In this document: positions 55,985-63,921 of the stretch, piece by piece
How the letters are laid out: each line of letters opens with the position of its first letter
Numbering within the stretch: the first letter of the stretch is position 1
Assembly (NCBI GenBank): GCA_900769945.1
Contig: CAAGIO010000038.1
Span: 46,225-110,224 of the forward strand
From: Bacteroidales bacterium
GTDB lineage: Bacteria; Bacteroidota; Bacteroidia; Bacteroidales; F082
DNA length: 64,000 nucleotides
Direction of reading: 5' to 3'
Notes under the pieces: generated by a model
Told to the model about the DNA's origin: nothing
Seen by the model: the letters and a program-made list of their open reading frames with translations, nothing else
Databases searched by the model: none
Translations under genes and position numbers: made by a program

Positions 55985-58147
55985 TTATTCCACAATTGTC
56001 ATCTCATCGATAAGGCGTGAACAACCAGCATATTTATCGATTATGAACAGCACATAACGAACATCAACGCTGATATTCTTACATATTGAAGGGTCATAGA
56101 CGAGATCGCTCATCGTGCCCTCCCATGTTCTGTCGAAGTTCAGGCCAATGAGATGTCCGTCAGCATTAAGGATAGGGCTGCCACTGTTGCCGCCTGTGGT
56201 ATGGTTTCCGGCGATAAAGGCCACATGCATCGAGCCATCTTTATCGGCATAACGTCCATAGTCCTTATTCTCATAGAGTTCCTTTAACCGGTCAGTCACG
56301 ACATAATCATAAATATCAGGGTTTTCCTTCTGAATGATTCCGTCCAAGGTTGTATAATAGCGGTATTTTACTGCGTCTTTCGGGGTGAAGCCGCCGACTT
56401 TTCCGTAGGTGACACGAAGAGTGAAGTTTGCATCTGGGTACAATGTCCTTTCAGGGAACACCTCCGGTATCATCTTCATCTGCCCCTCCATATAAATGCG
56501 GCGCAGATTGTTAATCCTCATCAAAGAAGAACGCACCATCGGCCTAACATTGTCAAGATAGAAATCAATCATATTGTTATAAGCGAGAAGGGCAGGGTCT
56601 TTAGCGATTTTCTTTGCCATTGATGGTTTAAAATCATCGAGGAGCTTGTTGACTTTTTCCTCGGAGCAGAAGATAGATTTATCGAAGAGGTAGTCAACAA
56701 AAGCGTTTACATCGCCTTTATATTTGGTGTCGATTTCATTCAAGACAGAAGGGCGGAAGTCTTCAGGCTGAGCGTTGCGATAAGCTGTCAGCATCTTCAC
56801 TGCCACCTCCTTATCTATCGGCATATAATAATCCTTAAAGAAAGTCTTGGCTTCTTGCCTCAACTCTTCGACAATGCCGTCAACAACTTGAGTATCAGTA
56901 TCTTTAGTAACCTCAGCGAGTTCTTTGAAGGAGGAGGCGAAGTTAAGAAGCTCTATTGAGAAGCCTGCTTCGGAGAGGTAAGTCTGTGCGATACGATATT
57001 TTTCATAATCGTGGTACACAACATCGAAGTCATTCAAGAGGTCGATATACTTAGCGCGGTTACGTTGTGCTTTGCACCATTCGATGAAGGCTTTATCGAA
57101 GGCTCTTTTCTTAGCAATACCGTTAAAGTTCTCGATGCCTTCTGTCACGCCCATCCATTTTTTCCAGCCGTTAGCAAGTTGAGCGTGTTTACCAGCGTAT
57201 TGGATACGCACTTTGGCATCTTTCTCTTGGAATTTGTTATAGGTGTCGAGGATTTGTCCACGGAGGTCAACGGTGATAGGATATATGACGTTAGCATCTT
57301 GATTTACAGCGACGGCGGGTAGATATTCGTTAGTGCGGGCAGGGTAGCCGAACACAAAGGTGAAGTCGCCTTCTTCAATGCCTTTAATAGAGATAGAGAA
57401 ATGATAGTCAGGGGAATAGGGGACGTTATCGGCATTATATTCTGCCGGTGTGCCATCAGGGGCGACATAAATCCTGAAGACAGAGAAGTCGCCGGTGTGG
57501 CGAGGCCATACCCAGTTATCGGTATCGCCACCGAATTTTCCGATATTTGACGGAGGTGCGCCCACCATTCTGACGTCTTTAAACACCTCGTTATACATAA
57601 GGAAGTATTGGTTTCCGATGTAGAACGACTCAACAGAGAGTTCGTATTTTGTTGTAGGCTGAATCTCCTTTATCAGCTTCTTAATATTCTCATTGATGAT
57701 GCTATCGCGTTTATTATCAGACGTTTCATCTGTGATACCATCAAGGATTCTGTCGGTGACGTCTTCCATATTCTTCAGCATGGTGACGGTGAGTCCGGGG
57801 CAAGGCAGCTCCTCTTCCATTGACATAGCCCAGAAGCCGTCGGTTAGATAGTCGTGTTCCACGGTAGAATGCCGTTGTATCCAGCCATAGCCGCAGTGAT
57901 GATTAGTGAATAGCAGTCCTTTGTCGCTCACAATCTCTCCGGTGCATCCGCCATCGAACATCACTACAGCGTCTTTCATGCTGCCGTGGTTGACAGAATA
58001 GATGTCATCAGCAGTAATTCTCATGCCCATTTCCTGCATCTGCCTCTCATTATTCATAAGAAGGGCAGGAATCCACATTCCCTCGTCAGCACGAACGTTA
58101 ACGAAGAGAACGATTGAAATCAATGTTAAAAACAGTTTCTTGTACAT
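55985..58147 (-). CDS. S46-family dipeptidyl-peptidase, DPP11-type (Asp/Glu-specific)
   Basis: A 720-residue periplasmic serine exopeptidase. The signal peptide (about 1-20) ends VRA|DEG. The catalytic His lies in TNHHCGYGW (83/84), the Asp in the GGDTDNWVWPRHTGD region, and the Ser (S655) in GNSGSP. Eighteen residues after S655 stands Arg673 (LNFDR). In S46 enzymes this position is Arg in DPP11, which cuts after Asp/Glu, and Gly in DPP7. The numbering coincides with that of the P. gingivalis enzyme. The gene is followed directly by the Gate-domain protein. DPP11 liberates acidic dipeptides for asaccharolytic nutrition. Confidence 0.93.
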   Translation of the reverse strand: MYKKLFLTLISIVLFVNVRADEGMWIPALLMNNERQMQEMGMRITADDIYSVNHGSMKDAVVMFDGGCTGEIVSDKGLLFTNHHCGYGWIQRHSTVEHDYLTDGFWAMSMEEELPCPGLTVTMLKNMEDVTDRILDGITDETSDNKRDSIINENIKKLIKEIQPTTKYELSVESFYIGNQYFLMYNEVFKDVRMVGAPPSNIGKFGGDTDNWVWPRHTGDFSVFRIYVAPDGTPAEYNADNVPYSPDYHFSISIKGIEEGDFTFVFGYPARTNEYLPAVAVNQDANVIYPITVDLRGQILDTYNKFQEKDAKVRIQYAGKHAQLANGWKKWMGVTEGIENFNGIAKKRAFDKAFIEWCKAQRNRAKYIDLLNDFDVVYHDYEKYRIAQTYLSEAGFSIELLNFASSFKELAEVTKDTDTQVVDGIVEELRQEAKTFFKDYYMPIDKEVAVKMLTAYRNAQPEDFRPSVLNEIDTKYKGDVNAFVDYLFDKSIFCSEEKVNKLLDDFKPSMAKKIAKDPALLAYNNMIDFYLDNVRPMVRSSLMRINNLRRIYMEGQMKMIPEVFPERTLYPDANFTLRVTYGKVGGFTPKDAVKYRYYTTLDGIIQKENPDIYDYVVTDRLKELYENKDYGRYADKDGSMHVAFIAGNHTTGGNSGSPILNADGHLIGLNFDRTWEGTMSDLVYDPSICKNISVDVRYVLFIIDKYAGCSRLIDEMTIVE

Positions 58148-58180
58148 ATTATTACAATTTAAGATTAATCATATTTTTTG

Positions 58181-58188
58181 CAAAAATA
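58181..58188 (-). promoter_or_regulatory. -7 box of DPP11 operon
   Basis: TATTTTTG on the minus strand, 33 nt before the DPP11 ATG. Confidence 0.6.
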
Positions 58189-58254
58189 ATAAAATTATGA
58201 ATGGGAACGCACCAAGGTGAACATTAGCAACAAAAAGGGCATAAAGATTGACAA

Positions 58255-58728
58255 TCAGTCGTGATGATACGATTCGCCTTTGATGATGGTGAAGGCGCGG
58301 TAGAGTTGTTCCACGAAGACGAGGCGCACCATCTGATGAGAGAAGGTCATTTCGGAGAGGCTTATCTTTGATTTAGCCTTGTCATACACTTCTTGGGAGA
58401 ATCCGTAAGGGCCTCCTACCACGAAGACGATGCGTTTACAACCCGTATTCATCTCACGTTCAAGGTATTGGGAGAATCCTCTTGACGAGAAAGTACGGCC
58501 TTTCTCATCGAGGAGCACCACGTTATCACCTTGGGCAAGCTGCGACAAGATAAGGCTTCCCTCCTGTCTCTTCTGTTGTTCTTCAGAGAGGCTCTTCCTA
58601 TTTTTCAAATCAGGTATCACTATTGTCTCGAACTGCACATAATGCTTTAATCTCCCGATATATTTCGAGACGCCGGTTTCGATATAAGACTCGTCGGTTT
58701 TTCCTATAACAAGCAGCACTATTTTCAT
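58255..58728 (-). CDS. rlmH: 23S rRNA (pseudouridine1915-N3)-methyltransferase RlmH
   Basis: A SPOUT-fold methyltransferase of 157 residues acting on helix 69 of the ribosome. The SAM-binding knot includes LDEKGRTFSSRGFSQYL (about 75-91) and VVGGPYGFSQEV (about 104-115), and the C-terminus LYRAFTIIKGESYHHD is the family end. The ATG at 58728 stands only 4 nt after a TATCTTTG box, suggesting a leaderless transcript. A longer start would overlap comF. The box lies about 8 nt beyond the comF stop codon. Confidence 0.96.
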   Translation of the reverse strand: MKIVLLVIGKTDESYIETGVSKYIGRLKHYVQFETIVIPDLKNRKSLSEEQQKRQEGSLILSQLAQGDNVVLLDEKGRTFSSRGFSQYLEREMNTGCKRIVFVVGGPYGFSQEVYDKAKSKISLSEMTFSHQMVRLVFVEQLYRAFTIIKGESYHHD

Positions 58729-58732
58729 GCTG

Positions 58733-58740
58733 CAAAGATA
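58733..58740 (-). promoter_or_regulatory. -7 box of rlmH, 4 nt before ATG
   Basis: TATCTTTG on the minus strand followed by CAGC and ATG, the same geometry as at the ClC gene. Confidence 0.55.
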
Positions 58741-58748
58741 GGAAAATA

Positions 58749-59438
58749 TCAGTTTCCAGCGCAAGCCACTGTTGCCGCGCTAATCGTTATTCCGTCCACC
58801 TGTATCAGGGCTTTTCCGGCGGAGAGAAGGGTGGCTCCTGTGGTGAGCACATCATCAACAATAAGGACGTGTTTATTCTTTAGCCGTTGGTTATCTGTCA
58901 CTTGAAAGATATCCTTAACATTCTCCCATCGTTCCTCCCGTGATTTTTTTGTCTGTGTGGCGGTATGTACCTTTCTTACGAGGCATCCGTCAACGATAGG
59001 TATTCCCGTCTCGGCGTTTATTCCTTCAGCGATCACGCGGCTCTGGTTATAGCCTCGTTTCTTTTCTTTTTTCGGGTGGAGAGGTATAGGGACGAGGCAG
59101 TCAACGTCACGGAAAGGAGAGGCATTTTTCAGGCTTTTCCCGGTTTCTCGTCCGAGGAAGATGCCGTTATCCTTACAGCCCTCGTATTTCAGCCCGTGGA
59201 TAAGGTGTTGCACACGTCCTCCTTTGCTAAAGAAAAACTCTGCAGTCACCATATTAAAAGGCATCTGTCCGAAGAAGCTACGGGCGAGGGGGTTCAATGG
59301 ATTGAGTTCGTAACCTGTTTTAGGCAAGAGATAACGGCATGATAGACAGACAGTTTCCTCGCCTTTCAACAACAATGTGCCGCAAGAAGCGCACACTTCC
59401 GGGAAGAAAAGGTTCCCGATATAGCGTATCAGTTTCAT
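58749..59438 (-). CDS. comF: ComF-family phosphoribosyltransferase-like protein
   Basis: A 229-residue protein of the ComF/GntX family, associated with DNA uptake in competent bacteria but of unclear enzyme activity. The N-terminal zinc cysteines are CxxC near residues 15-18 and CLSC near 30-33. The PRPP-binding motif VLIVDDVLTTGAT (about 188-200) is intact, as is LVPIPLHPKKEKKRGYNQS (about 108-126). The ATG at 59438 is chosen because the longer frame enters the divergent promoter region. It is not proof of competence. Confidence 0.9.
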   Translation of the reverse strand: MKLIRYIGNLFFPEVCASCGTLLLKGEETVCLSCRYLLPKTGYELNPLNPLARSFFGQMPFNMVTAEFFFSKGGRVQHLIHGLKYEGCKDNGIFLGRETGKSLKNASPFRDVDCLVPIPLHPKKEKKRGYNQSRVIAEGINAETGIPIVDGCLVRKVHTATQTKKSREERWENVKDIFQVTDNQRLKNKHVLIVDDVLTTGATLLSAGKALIQVDGITISAATVACAGN

Positions 59439-59490
59439 ATTTTTGGTTTTTTTTATCTTGCAAAGATGCAAAATATATTCAAATAAACGC

Positions 59491-59498
59491 TATTTTTG
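59491..59498 (+). promoter_or_regulatory. -7 box of TM1266-TonB receptor transcript
   Basis: TATTTTTG on the plus strand. It leaves a leader of about 95 nt before the TM1266 ATG, long for this window. Confidence 0.6.
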
Positions 59499-59502
59499 CA
59501 AA

Positions 59503-59599
59503 AAAATTTATCAACAGGCCAGTACTAAGCTGAGATCGAGACAAGTCGTTGAGGTTGAAGAAGGTACGGGAAGACAATCAGCTCCGGAGGGTATTACTA
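59503..59599 (+). promoter_or_regulatory. structured leader of TM1266-TonB receptor transcript
   Basis: A leader of about 95 nt in which AGCTGA (59528-59533) can pair with TCAGCT (59579-59584). The palindrome CTCCGGAG overlaps the strong Shine-Dalgarno GGAGG at 59585-59589, 10 nt before the ATG. I cannot match it to a known riboswitch class. Confidence 0.4.
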
Positions 59600-59857
59600 A
59601 TGGAAAAGAGACTTGGAACAGTGATAATAGAGATTGCCAACAGGGAAGCGGCGCCGCATGTCAACGACGTCATTTCGAGGCATTCCGGCATCATCATCGG
59701 GAGGCTTGGCCTTCCACGCGCTAACGGCACAAGCATCATCTCACTCATTCTTGAAGGCACCACTGACAAGATTGGCTCTCTCACCGGACAGCTCGGACGT
59801 CTTGACGGAATCGAGGTGAAGTCGGCATTACTTAAAATTAAGGAAAATGAGAACTAA
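59600..59857 (+). CDS. TM1266-family regulator associated with [FeFe]-hydrogenase
   Basis: An 85-residue ACT/NikR-C-like protein. The start at 59600 gives the family's MEKRLGTVIIEI, followed by VNDVISRHSGIIIGRLGLPR (split over about 18-38), ISLILEGTTDKIGSLTGQLGRLDGI and a short basic end. The family is annotated as a putative iron-only hydrogenase system regulator and usually sits beside hydrogenase maturation genes. None are in this window. It has a strong Shine-Dalgarno and overlaps the TonB receptor gene by 11 nt, so the two are translationally coupled. Confidence 0.85.
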   Translation: MEKRLGTVIIEIANREAAPHVNDVISRHSGIIIGRLGLPRANGTSIISLILEGTTDKIGSLTGQLGRLDGIEVKSALLKIKENEN

Positions 59858-62063
59858 CAACAAGAGACGCAACATCTTGCGTCGTTACGGATGCCTTGTC
59901 ATGACATTGCTCGGCATCGGAGGCATCGTCAATGCCCAGACACTACAAACATCTGAGAATGATACTATTGTAAAACTCGAGGACGTCGTTGTAAGCAGTC
60001 TTAAGGTAGAGAAGAAAGTAGCAGAGGCTCCTGTCAGCATCACCATCGTTGACGCCATGAAGTACCAGAAGAAGCCGTCGTTCACCGTTGCTGACGGCTT
60101 GAAGGACGAACCCGGATTGTTTATGGGTGGTGATGGCGTGTGGGCCACAAACATCAACGTGAGAGGCATGGGCGAGAACCGTCTCGTGACGCTCGTTGAC
60201 GGCAACAGAATAGAGACCGCCACCGACCTTACAGCCTCATTATCAATGATTGACGTTAATGACATCGAGAGGGTGGAGGTCATCAAAGGGGCACAGTCCG
60301 TTCTTTACGGGAGCGGCGCCATGGGCGGCATCGTCAACGTCATCACCAAAGACGGACATTTCGGCGACAAGTACTACATCAACGGCAGCGTCATGGGCGC
60401 ATACTCCTCGGTCAACAACTCAAACAACGAGTACATCTCCGTCATGACGGGCGACAAGAGGTGGTACGTCAAACTCAACGCTGGCTACAGCAAGGCCAAC
60501 GACATCAAAACCCCGAAGGGAATCTTGAGCAACAGCGGATACGAAAGCAACAACATCGCCTTAAGAGCCGGCGTGAAACTCGCTGACAATCATATCATCA
60601 AAGTTAATTTCCAAAGAAACTGGGCCACTAACGTAGGCATTCCGGGCGGCAGCGCGTTCCCAGCAAGCGGCATAGCCAAATACAAGGACATTGGAAGAAC
60701 ACTCCTGAACACCAACTACGAAATCACCGACATCACCGACAAGTTCAAGTCATTGAAGTTCACACTCTTTGTGCAGGACATCATCAGAAATGTGGAGATG
60801 CAGCCCAACCAGATAACGGAGAAGGAGCTTCCTAACGGCAACATTCAGGTCACCGCGCCACAGCTCTTCGAGCCTAAGGGCACACACCTCACATACGGCG
60901 GGCAGGCCCAAGGCAGATGGCAGCTGAACAGCAACAACACCCTCATCGCCGGCGTTGACGTATGGAGACGCGACATCACAAGCAAGAGGACAAAATACAT
61001 CGACGTAACGATAGAGAAGCCCGACGGCACCATCGTAAAGACAAACAAAGTAGAGAGAGGGGAGAGCCCACTCCCGAACGCCTCGTTCACCAGCGCAGGA
61101 ATCTTCATTCAAGACGAGATGAACCTCCTCAACGACAAACTCAACCTCACTATAGGTGGAAGAATCGACGGGATATTTGTACAGAACGAGGAATGCCACG
61201 ATGTTGACTACATCATCACTAACGGCGTGATGAACAGCCAGCCGGCAGGACAGCGCATCACCTTCGAGAAAGGCAGCAAGAGCGACATCTCTTGGAGTGC
61301 CAACATCGGCGCCATCTATAAACTCACTAACACCCTCGACATCGTGCTCAACGCCGCTCGCTCATACCGCGCGCCTTCACTCGAAGAAAGATTCAAATAC
61401 ATAGACCTCACAAGCAAAGTGCGTCTCGGCAACGTCAACCTCAAAGCAGAAGACGGACTGTCCTTCGACCTCGGTCTCAGGTTCTGGGGCGACAATATCA
61501 CCGTTCAGACCTCAGCCTTCCTAACAAAAATCAACAACATGATTGTAGAGAGAGACGGACAGTTCATTTATAATACCACCGACGGGACAACTGACACACT
61601 GCCAGCCCTCGTGCTTGACAACGCCAGCAAAGCACTCCTTTACGGCCTCGACCTTGACTTCAACTACAGGATATGCAACGCCCTCGAAGCCTTCGCATCA
61701 GGCACTTACGTGATGGGCTTGGAGACTTCTACCGACAAATACCTCCCAAACATCCCGCCGATGAACGGTAAAGTAGGTCTCGCCTACACCTATAGGAAAA
61801 TCGGCTCTGTCGCTCTCAACCTCACCGCGGTAGCCGACAAACGCCTCATTGCTCAAGGCGAGAAAACAACCGACGCCTACGCCCGCTTAGATTTGTCTCT
61901 CAACACAAAGGTCTTCCAATTCGGACAAATAGGCCTCCAGCTGTTCGGCGGCATCGACAATATCACTAATGAAGAATACGTCAACTTCTTCTCTACCAAC
62001 AGAAACGACATCAATTGCGAACCGGGAAGAAACATCTATATCAAAGGAAGAATCTCTTTCTAA
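59847..62063 (+). CDS. TonB-dependent outer-membrane receptor
   Basis: A 738-residue gated barrel. The signal peptide (about 1-30) ends VNA|QTL. The plug domain runs from about 45 to 165 with VVVSSLKVEKKVAEAPVSI, NINVRGMGENRLV and DIERVEVIKGAQSVLYGSGAMGGIVNVI (in pieces near 85-160). The barrel ends IYIKGRISF. There is no N-terminal carboxypeptidase-like or SusC domain, so it is more like a metal-complex, haem or cobalamin receptor than a glycan importer. It overlaps the TM1266 gene, which hints at iron or cofactor uptake for hydrogenase, an inference. Confidence 0.9.
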   Translation: MRTNNKRRNILRRYGCLVMTLLGIGGIVNAQTLQTSENDTIVKLEDVVVSSLKVEKKVAEAPVSITIVDAMKYQKKPSFTVADGLKDEPGLFMGGDGVWATNINVRGMGENRLVTLVDGNRIETATDLTASLSMIDVNDIERVEVIKGAQSVLYGSGAMGGIVNVITKDGHFGDKYYINGSVMGAYSSVNNSNNEYISVMTGDKRWYVKLNAGYSKANDIKTPKGILSNSGYESNNIALRAGVKLADNHIIKVNFQRNWATNVGIPGGSAFPASGIAKYKDIGRTLLNTNYEITDITDKFKSLKFTLFVQDIIRNVEMQPNQITEKELPNGNIQVTAPQLFEPKGTHLTYGGQAQGRWQLNSNNTLIAGVDVWRRDITSKRTKYIDVTIEKPDGTIVKTNKVERGESPLPNASFTSAGIFIQDEMNLLNDKLNLTIGGRIDGIFVQNEECHDVDYIITNGVMNSQPAGQRITFEKGSKSDISWSANIGAIYKLTNTLDIVLNAARSYRAPSLEERFKYIDLTSKVRLGNVNLKAEDGLSFDLGLRFWGDNITVQTSAFLTKINNMIVERDGQFIYNTTDGTTDTLPALVLDNASKALLYGLDLDFNYRICNALEAFASGTYVMGLETSTDKYLPNIPPMNGKVGLAYTYRKIGSVALNLTAVADKRLIAQGEKTTDAYARLDLSLNTKVFQFGQIGLQLFGGIDNITNEEYVNFFSTNRNDINCEPGRNIYIKGRISF

Positions 62064-62083
62064 ATATTAATGATTCCCAAGAC

Positions 62084-62124
62084 AGTGACAGTAGGACGGT
62101 CTTCGTAATACTGTCACTTTTTTA
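62084..62124 (+). terminator. terminator after the TonB receptor
   Basis: AGTGACAGTA (62084-62093) pairs with TACTGTCACT (62109-62118), then a T-run. Confidence 0.9.
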
Positions 62125-62351
62125 TTGAAATAATGCCTGATGTAACATTTATTTGCGAAAGCATAATATTAAAAAGAAGAAATATTTATCTGAAAAAGTC
62201 GGCAATACACGCCATACAAAGGTCATTTATGAATTTTTATTCTCGGTTTTTAGAAATAGAGGAGACGGACAAATTATCAGAAGAAAGTGGGGAAAACAAG
62301 ATGATGTAAGGAAGAGAAGGCGGCAATACAACATTGAAAATCAATGTATTA
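62125..62351 (+). other. gene-free region before tRNA-Lys terminator
   Basis: A purine-rich 227-bp stretch. A frame from 62153 runs into the tRNA and is rejected. I see no supported feature. Confidence 0.4.
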
Positions 62352-62379
62352 ACAAAAAAGGGAGACATCTCTGCCTCCC
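62352..62379 (-). terminator. terminator after tRNA-Lys
   Basis: On the minus strand, GGGAG and CTCCC form a stem around a 10-nt loop, then TTTTTT. Confidence 0.75.
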
Positions 62380-62383
62380 TCTG

Positions 62384-62456
62384 TACATCCTCAGGGATTC
62401 GAACCCTGGACCCATTGATTAAGAGTCAATTGCTCTACCAACTGAGCTAAGGATGC
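62384..62456 (-). tRNA. tRNA-Lys (anticodon CTT)
   Basis: 73-nt cloverleaf on the minus strand. The acceptor GCATCCT pairs with AGGATGT (first pair G-U), the anticodon stem ATTGA/TCAAT around CTCTTAA gives anticodon CTT, and the T-arm is CAGGG-TTCGAAT-CCCTG. The TACTTTTG box is at 62473-62480. Confidence 0.95.
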
Positions 62457-62472
62457 ATTTGTTTTTCGGGTG

Positions 62473-62480
62473 CAAAAGTA
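62473..62480 (-). promoter_or_regulatory. -7 box of tRNA-Lys
   Basis: TACTTTTG on the minus strand, 16 nt before the tRNA. Confidence 0.6.
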
Positions 62481-62552
62481 CACATTTTTTTTATACGTGC
62501 AACAAAAAATAGAATTTTTTTTAATAATCATAACAGATGAAAAAAAAGTTCT

Positions 62553-62560
62553 TACATTTG
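62553..62560 (+). promoter_or_regulatory. -7 box of the ornithine carbamoyltransferase gene
   Basis: TACATTTG on the plus strand, 45 nt before the ATG at 62606. A start at 62537 would precede the box and is therefore rejected. Confidence 0.65.
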
Positions 62561-62605
62561 CAGAAAATTTTTAAGTACAAATATTTATTTCAAAATAGAA
62601 CTAAT

Positions 62606-63607
62606 ATGGCTTTTAATCTCAGAAACAGAAATTTCCTGAAGCTATTAGACTTCACACCAGAAGAAATCAAGTTCTTCCTTCAGCTTGCCGCTGACCTCAA
62701 GAGAGCAAAATACACAGGTACAGAGCAACCAAGACTCAAGGGAAAGAATATCGCCCTTATTTTTGAAAAGACCTCGACACGTACACGTTGCGCATTCGAG
62801 ACAGCCGCTTACGACCAGGGCGCACATGTCACATATCTCGGACCTACAGGCTCACAGATTGGTGTCAAAGAATCAATGAAAGACACTGCACGCGTTCTCG
62901 GACGTATGTATGACGGCATTGAATACCGTGGCTTCGCACAGAAAACAGTTGAGGAACTTGCAGAATACGCTGGCGTACCGGTATGGAACGGCCTCACCAA
63001 CGAGTTCCACCCAACACAGATTCTCGCTGACTTCCTCACAATGCAGGAACACGTTGACAAACCTCTCAACCAAGTTTCTTACGCTTACGTAGGCGACGCT
63101 CGTTTCAATATGGGTAACAGCCTTATGGTCGGTGGCGCAAAGATGGGTATGGATGTCCGTATCGTCGCTCCTAAAGAGTTATGGCCAGCACAAGAACTTA
63201 TTGACACATGCAAGGAGATTGCTAAAGAGACAGGCGCAACAGTGACAGTGACCGACAACGTTGAAGAAGGCGTTAAAGGCTGCGACTTCATCTACACCGA
63301 CGTCTGGGTATCAATGGGCGAACCAGCCGAGGTATGGGCTCAGAGAATCAACCTCCTCCGTCCTTACCAAGTGAACCAAGCCATGATGGATATGACAGGT
63401 AACCCTAACTGCAAATTCATGCACTGCCTCCCAGCTTACCACAACCTCGAAACTCAAGTCGGCCGCGACGTCAACAAACAGTTCGGACTTGACGGCATTG
63501 AGGTCACCGAAGAAGTGTTCGAAGGCAAAAACTCTATCGTCTTCGACGAAGCCGAAAACCGTATGCACACCATCAAAGCTGTCATGGTTGCAACATTAGG
63601 CGACTAA
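62606..63607 (+). CDS. argF: ornithine carbamoyltransferase
   Basis: Makes citrulline from ornithine and carbamoyl phosphate, or runs in reverse in arginine deiminase catabolism. It has 333 residues, as usual. The carbamoyl-phosphate site STRTR is at about 54-58, [10 protein letters not shown] at about 133-142, and the ornithine-binding DVWVSMGE (DxxxSMG loop) at about 231-238. HCLPAYH (about 271-277) holds the catalytic Cys. The SMG loop marks the canonical ornithine enzyme rather than the N-succinylornithine carbamoyltransferase of Bacteroides fragilis. Biosynthetic or catabolic role is open. Confidence 0.95.
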   Translation: MAFNLRNRNFLKLLDFTPEEIKFFLQLAADLKRAKYTGTEQPRLKGKNIALIFEKTSTRTRCAFETAAYDQGAHVTYLGPTGSQIGVKESMKDTARVLGRMYDGIEYRGFAQKTVEELAEYAGVPVWNGLTNEFHPTQILADFLTMQEHVDKPLNQVSYAYVGDARFNMGNSLMVGGAKMGMDVRIVAPKELWPAQELIDTCKEIAKETGATVTVTDNVEEGVKGCDFIYTDVWVSMGEPAEVWAQRINLLRPYQVNQAMMDMTGNPNCKFMHCLPAYHNLETQVGRDVNKQFGLDGIEVTEEVFEGKNSIVFDEAENRMHTIKAVMVATLGD

Positions 63608-63630
63608 ATTTATATATGATTTTTTAATTA

Positions 63631-63669
63631 CACACTGGGGCGACTCTCGTTGTCTCAGTGTGCTATTTT
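63631..63669 (+). terminator. terminator after argF
   Basis: CACACTG (63631-63637) pairs with CAGTGTG (63656-63662), with an inner GCGAC/GTTGT pairing, then CTATTTTTA. Confidence 0.85.
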
Positions 63670-63670
63670 T

Positions 63671-63848
63671 ACGACAACCTCGGACAACATTTTTTGAGGT
63701 AAAAAAGAACCGTTGCATTTGTTGTCTATGTTGTCGTATTTTTTTTTGACGACAACGTATGACAACCTCGGACAGCATTTTTAGATAAGAAATAATTGTT
63801 GTCTTAGTTGTCTATGTTGTCGTGCTATTTTTTGACGACAACGGACGG
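63671..63848. repeat. tandem array of long inverted repeats
   Basis: Two consecutive hairpin units, 63671-63737 and 63748-63823. Each has a left arm built from ACGACAAC and GACAAC or GACAGC, and a right arm with GTTGTC and GTTGTCGT. A third left arm only follows at 63834-63848. The left arms repeat at about 88-bp spacing and the right arms at 86 bp. Each unit is followed by a T-tract. No protein is encoded. Confidence 0.8.
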
Positions 63849-63895
63849 AAGCGGATAATTTTTTTTCATAAAATCATGACAGTATATTTTTTTAT

Positions 63896-63903
63896 TATTT
63901 TTG
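63896..63903 (+). promoter_or_regulatory. -7 box of the terminal lipoprotein gene
   Basis: TATTTTTG on the plus strand, 18 nt before the first ATG. Confidence 0.6.
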
Positions 63904-63921
63904 CGTAAAAATATTCATAGC

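Noticed and set aside
59503..59599. TPP or cobalamin riboswitch before TM1266
   Set aside because: A CTGAGA word is present, but the other conserved blocks of the TPP and cobalamin aptamers are missing.
62153..62422. 89-codon basic frame before argF
   Set aside because: It reads into the tRNA-Lys gene, has no promoter box and no recognisable domain.
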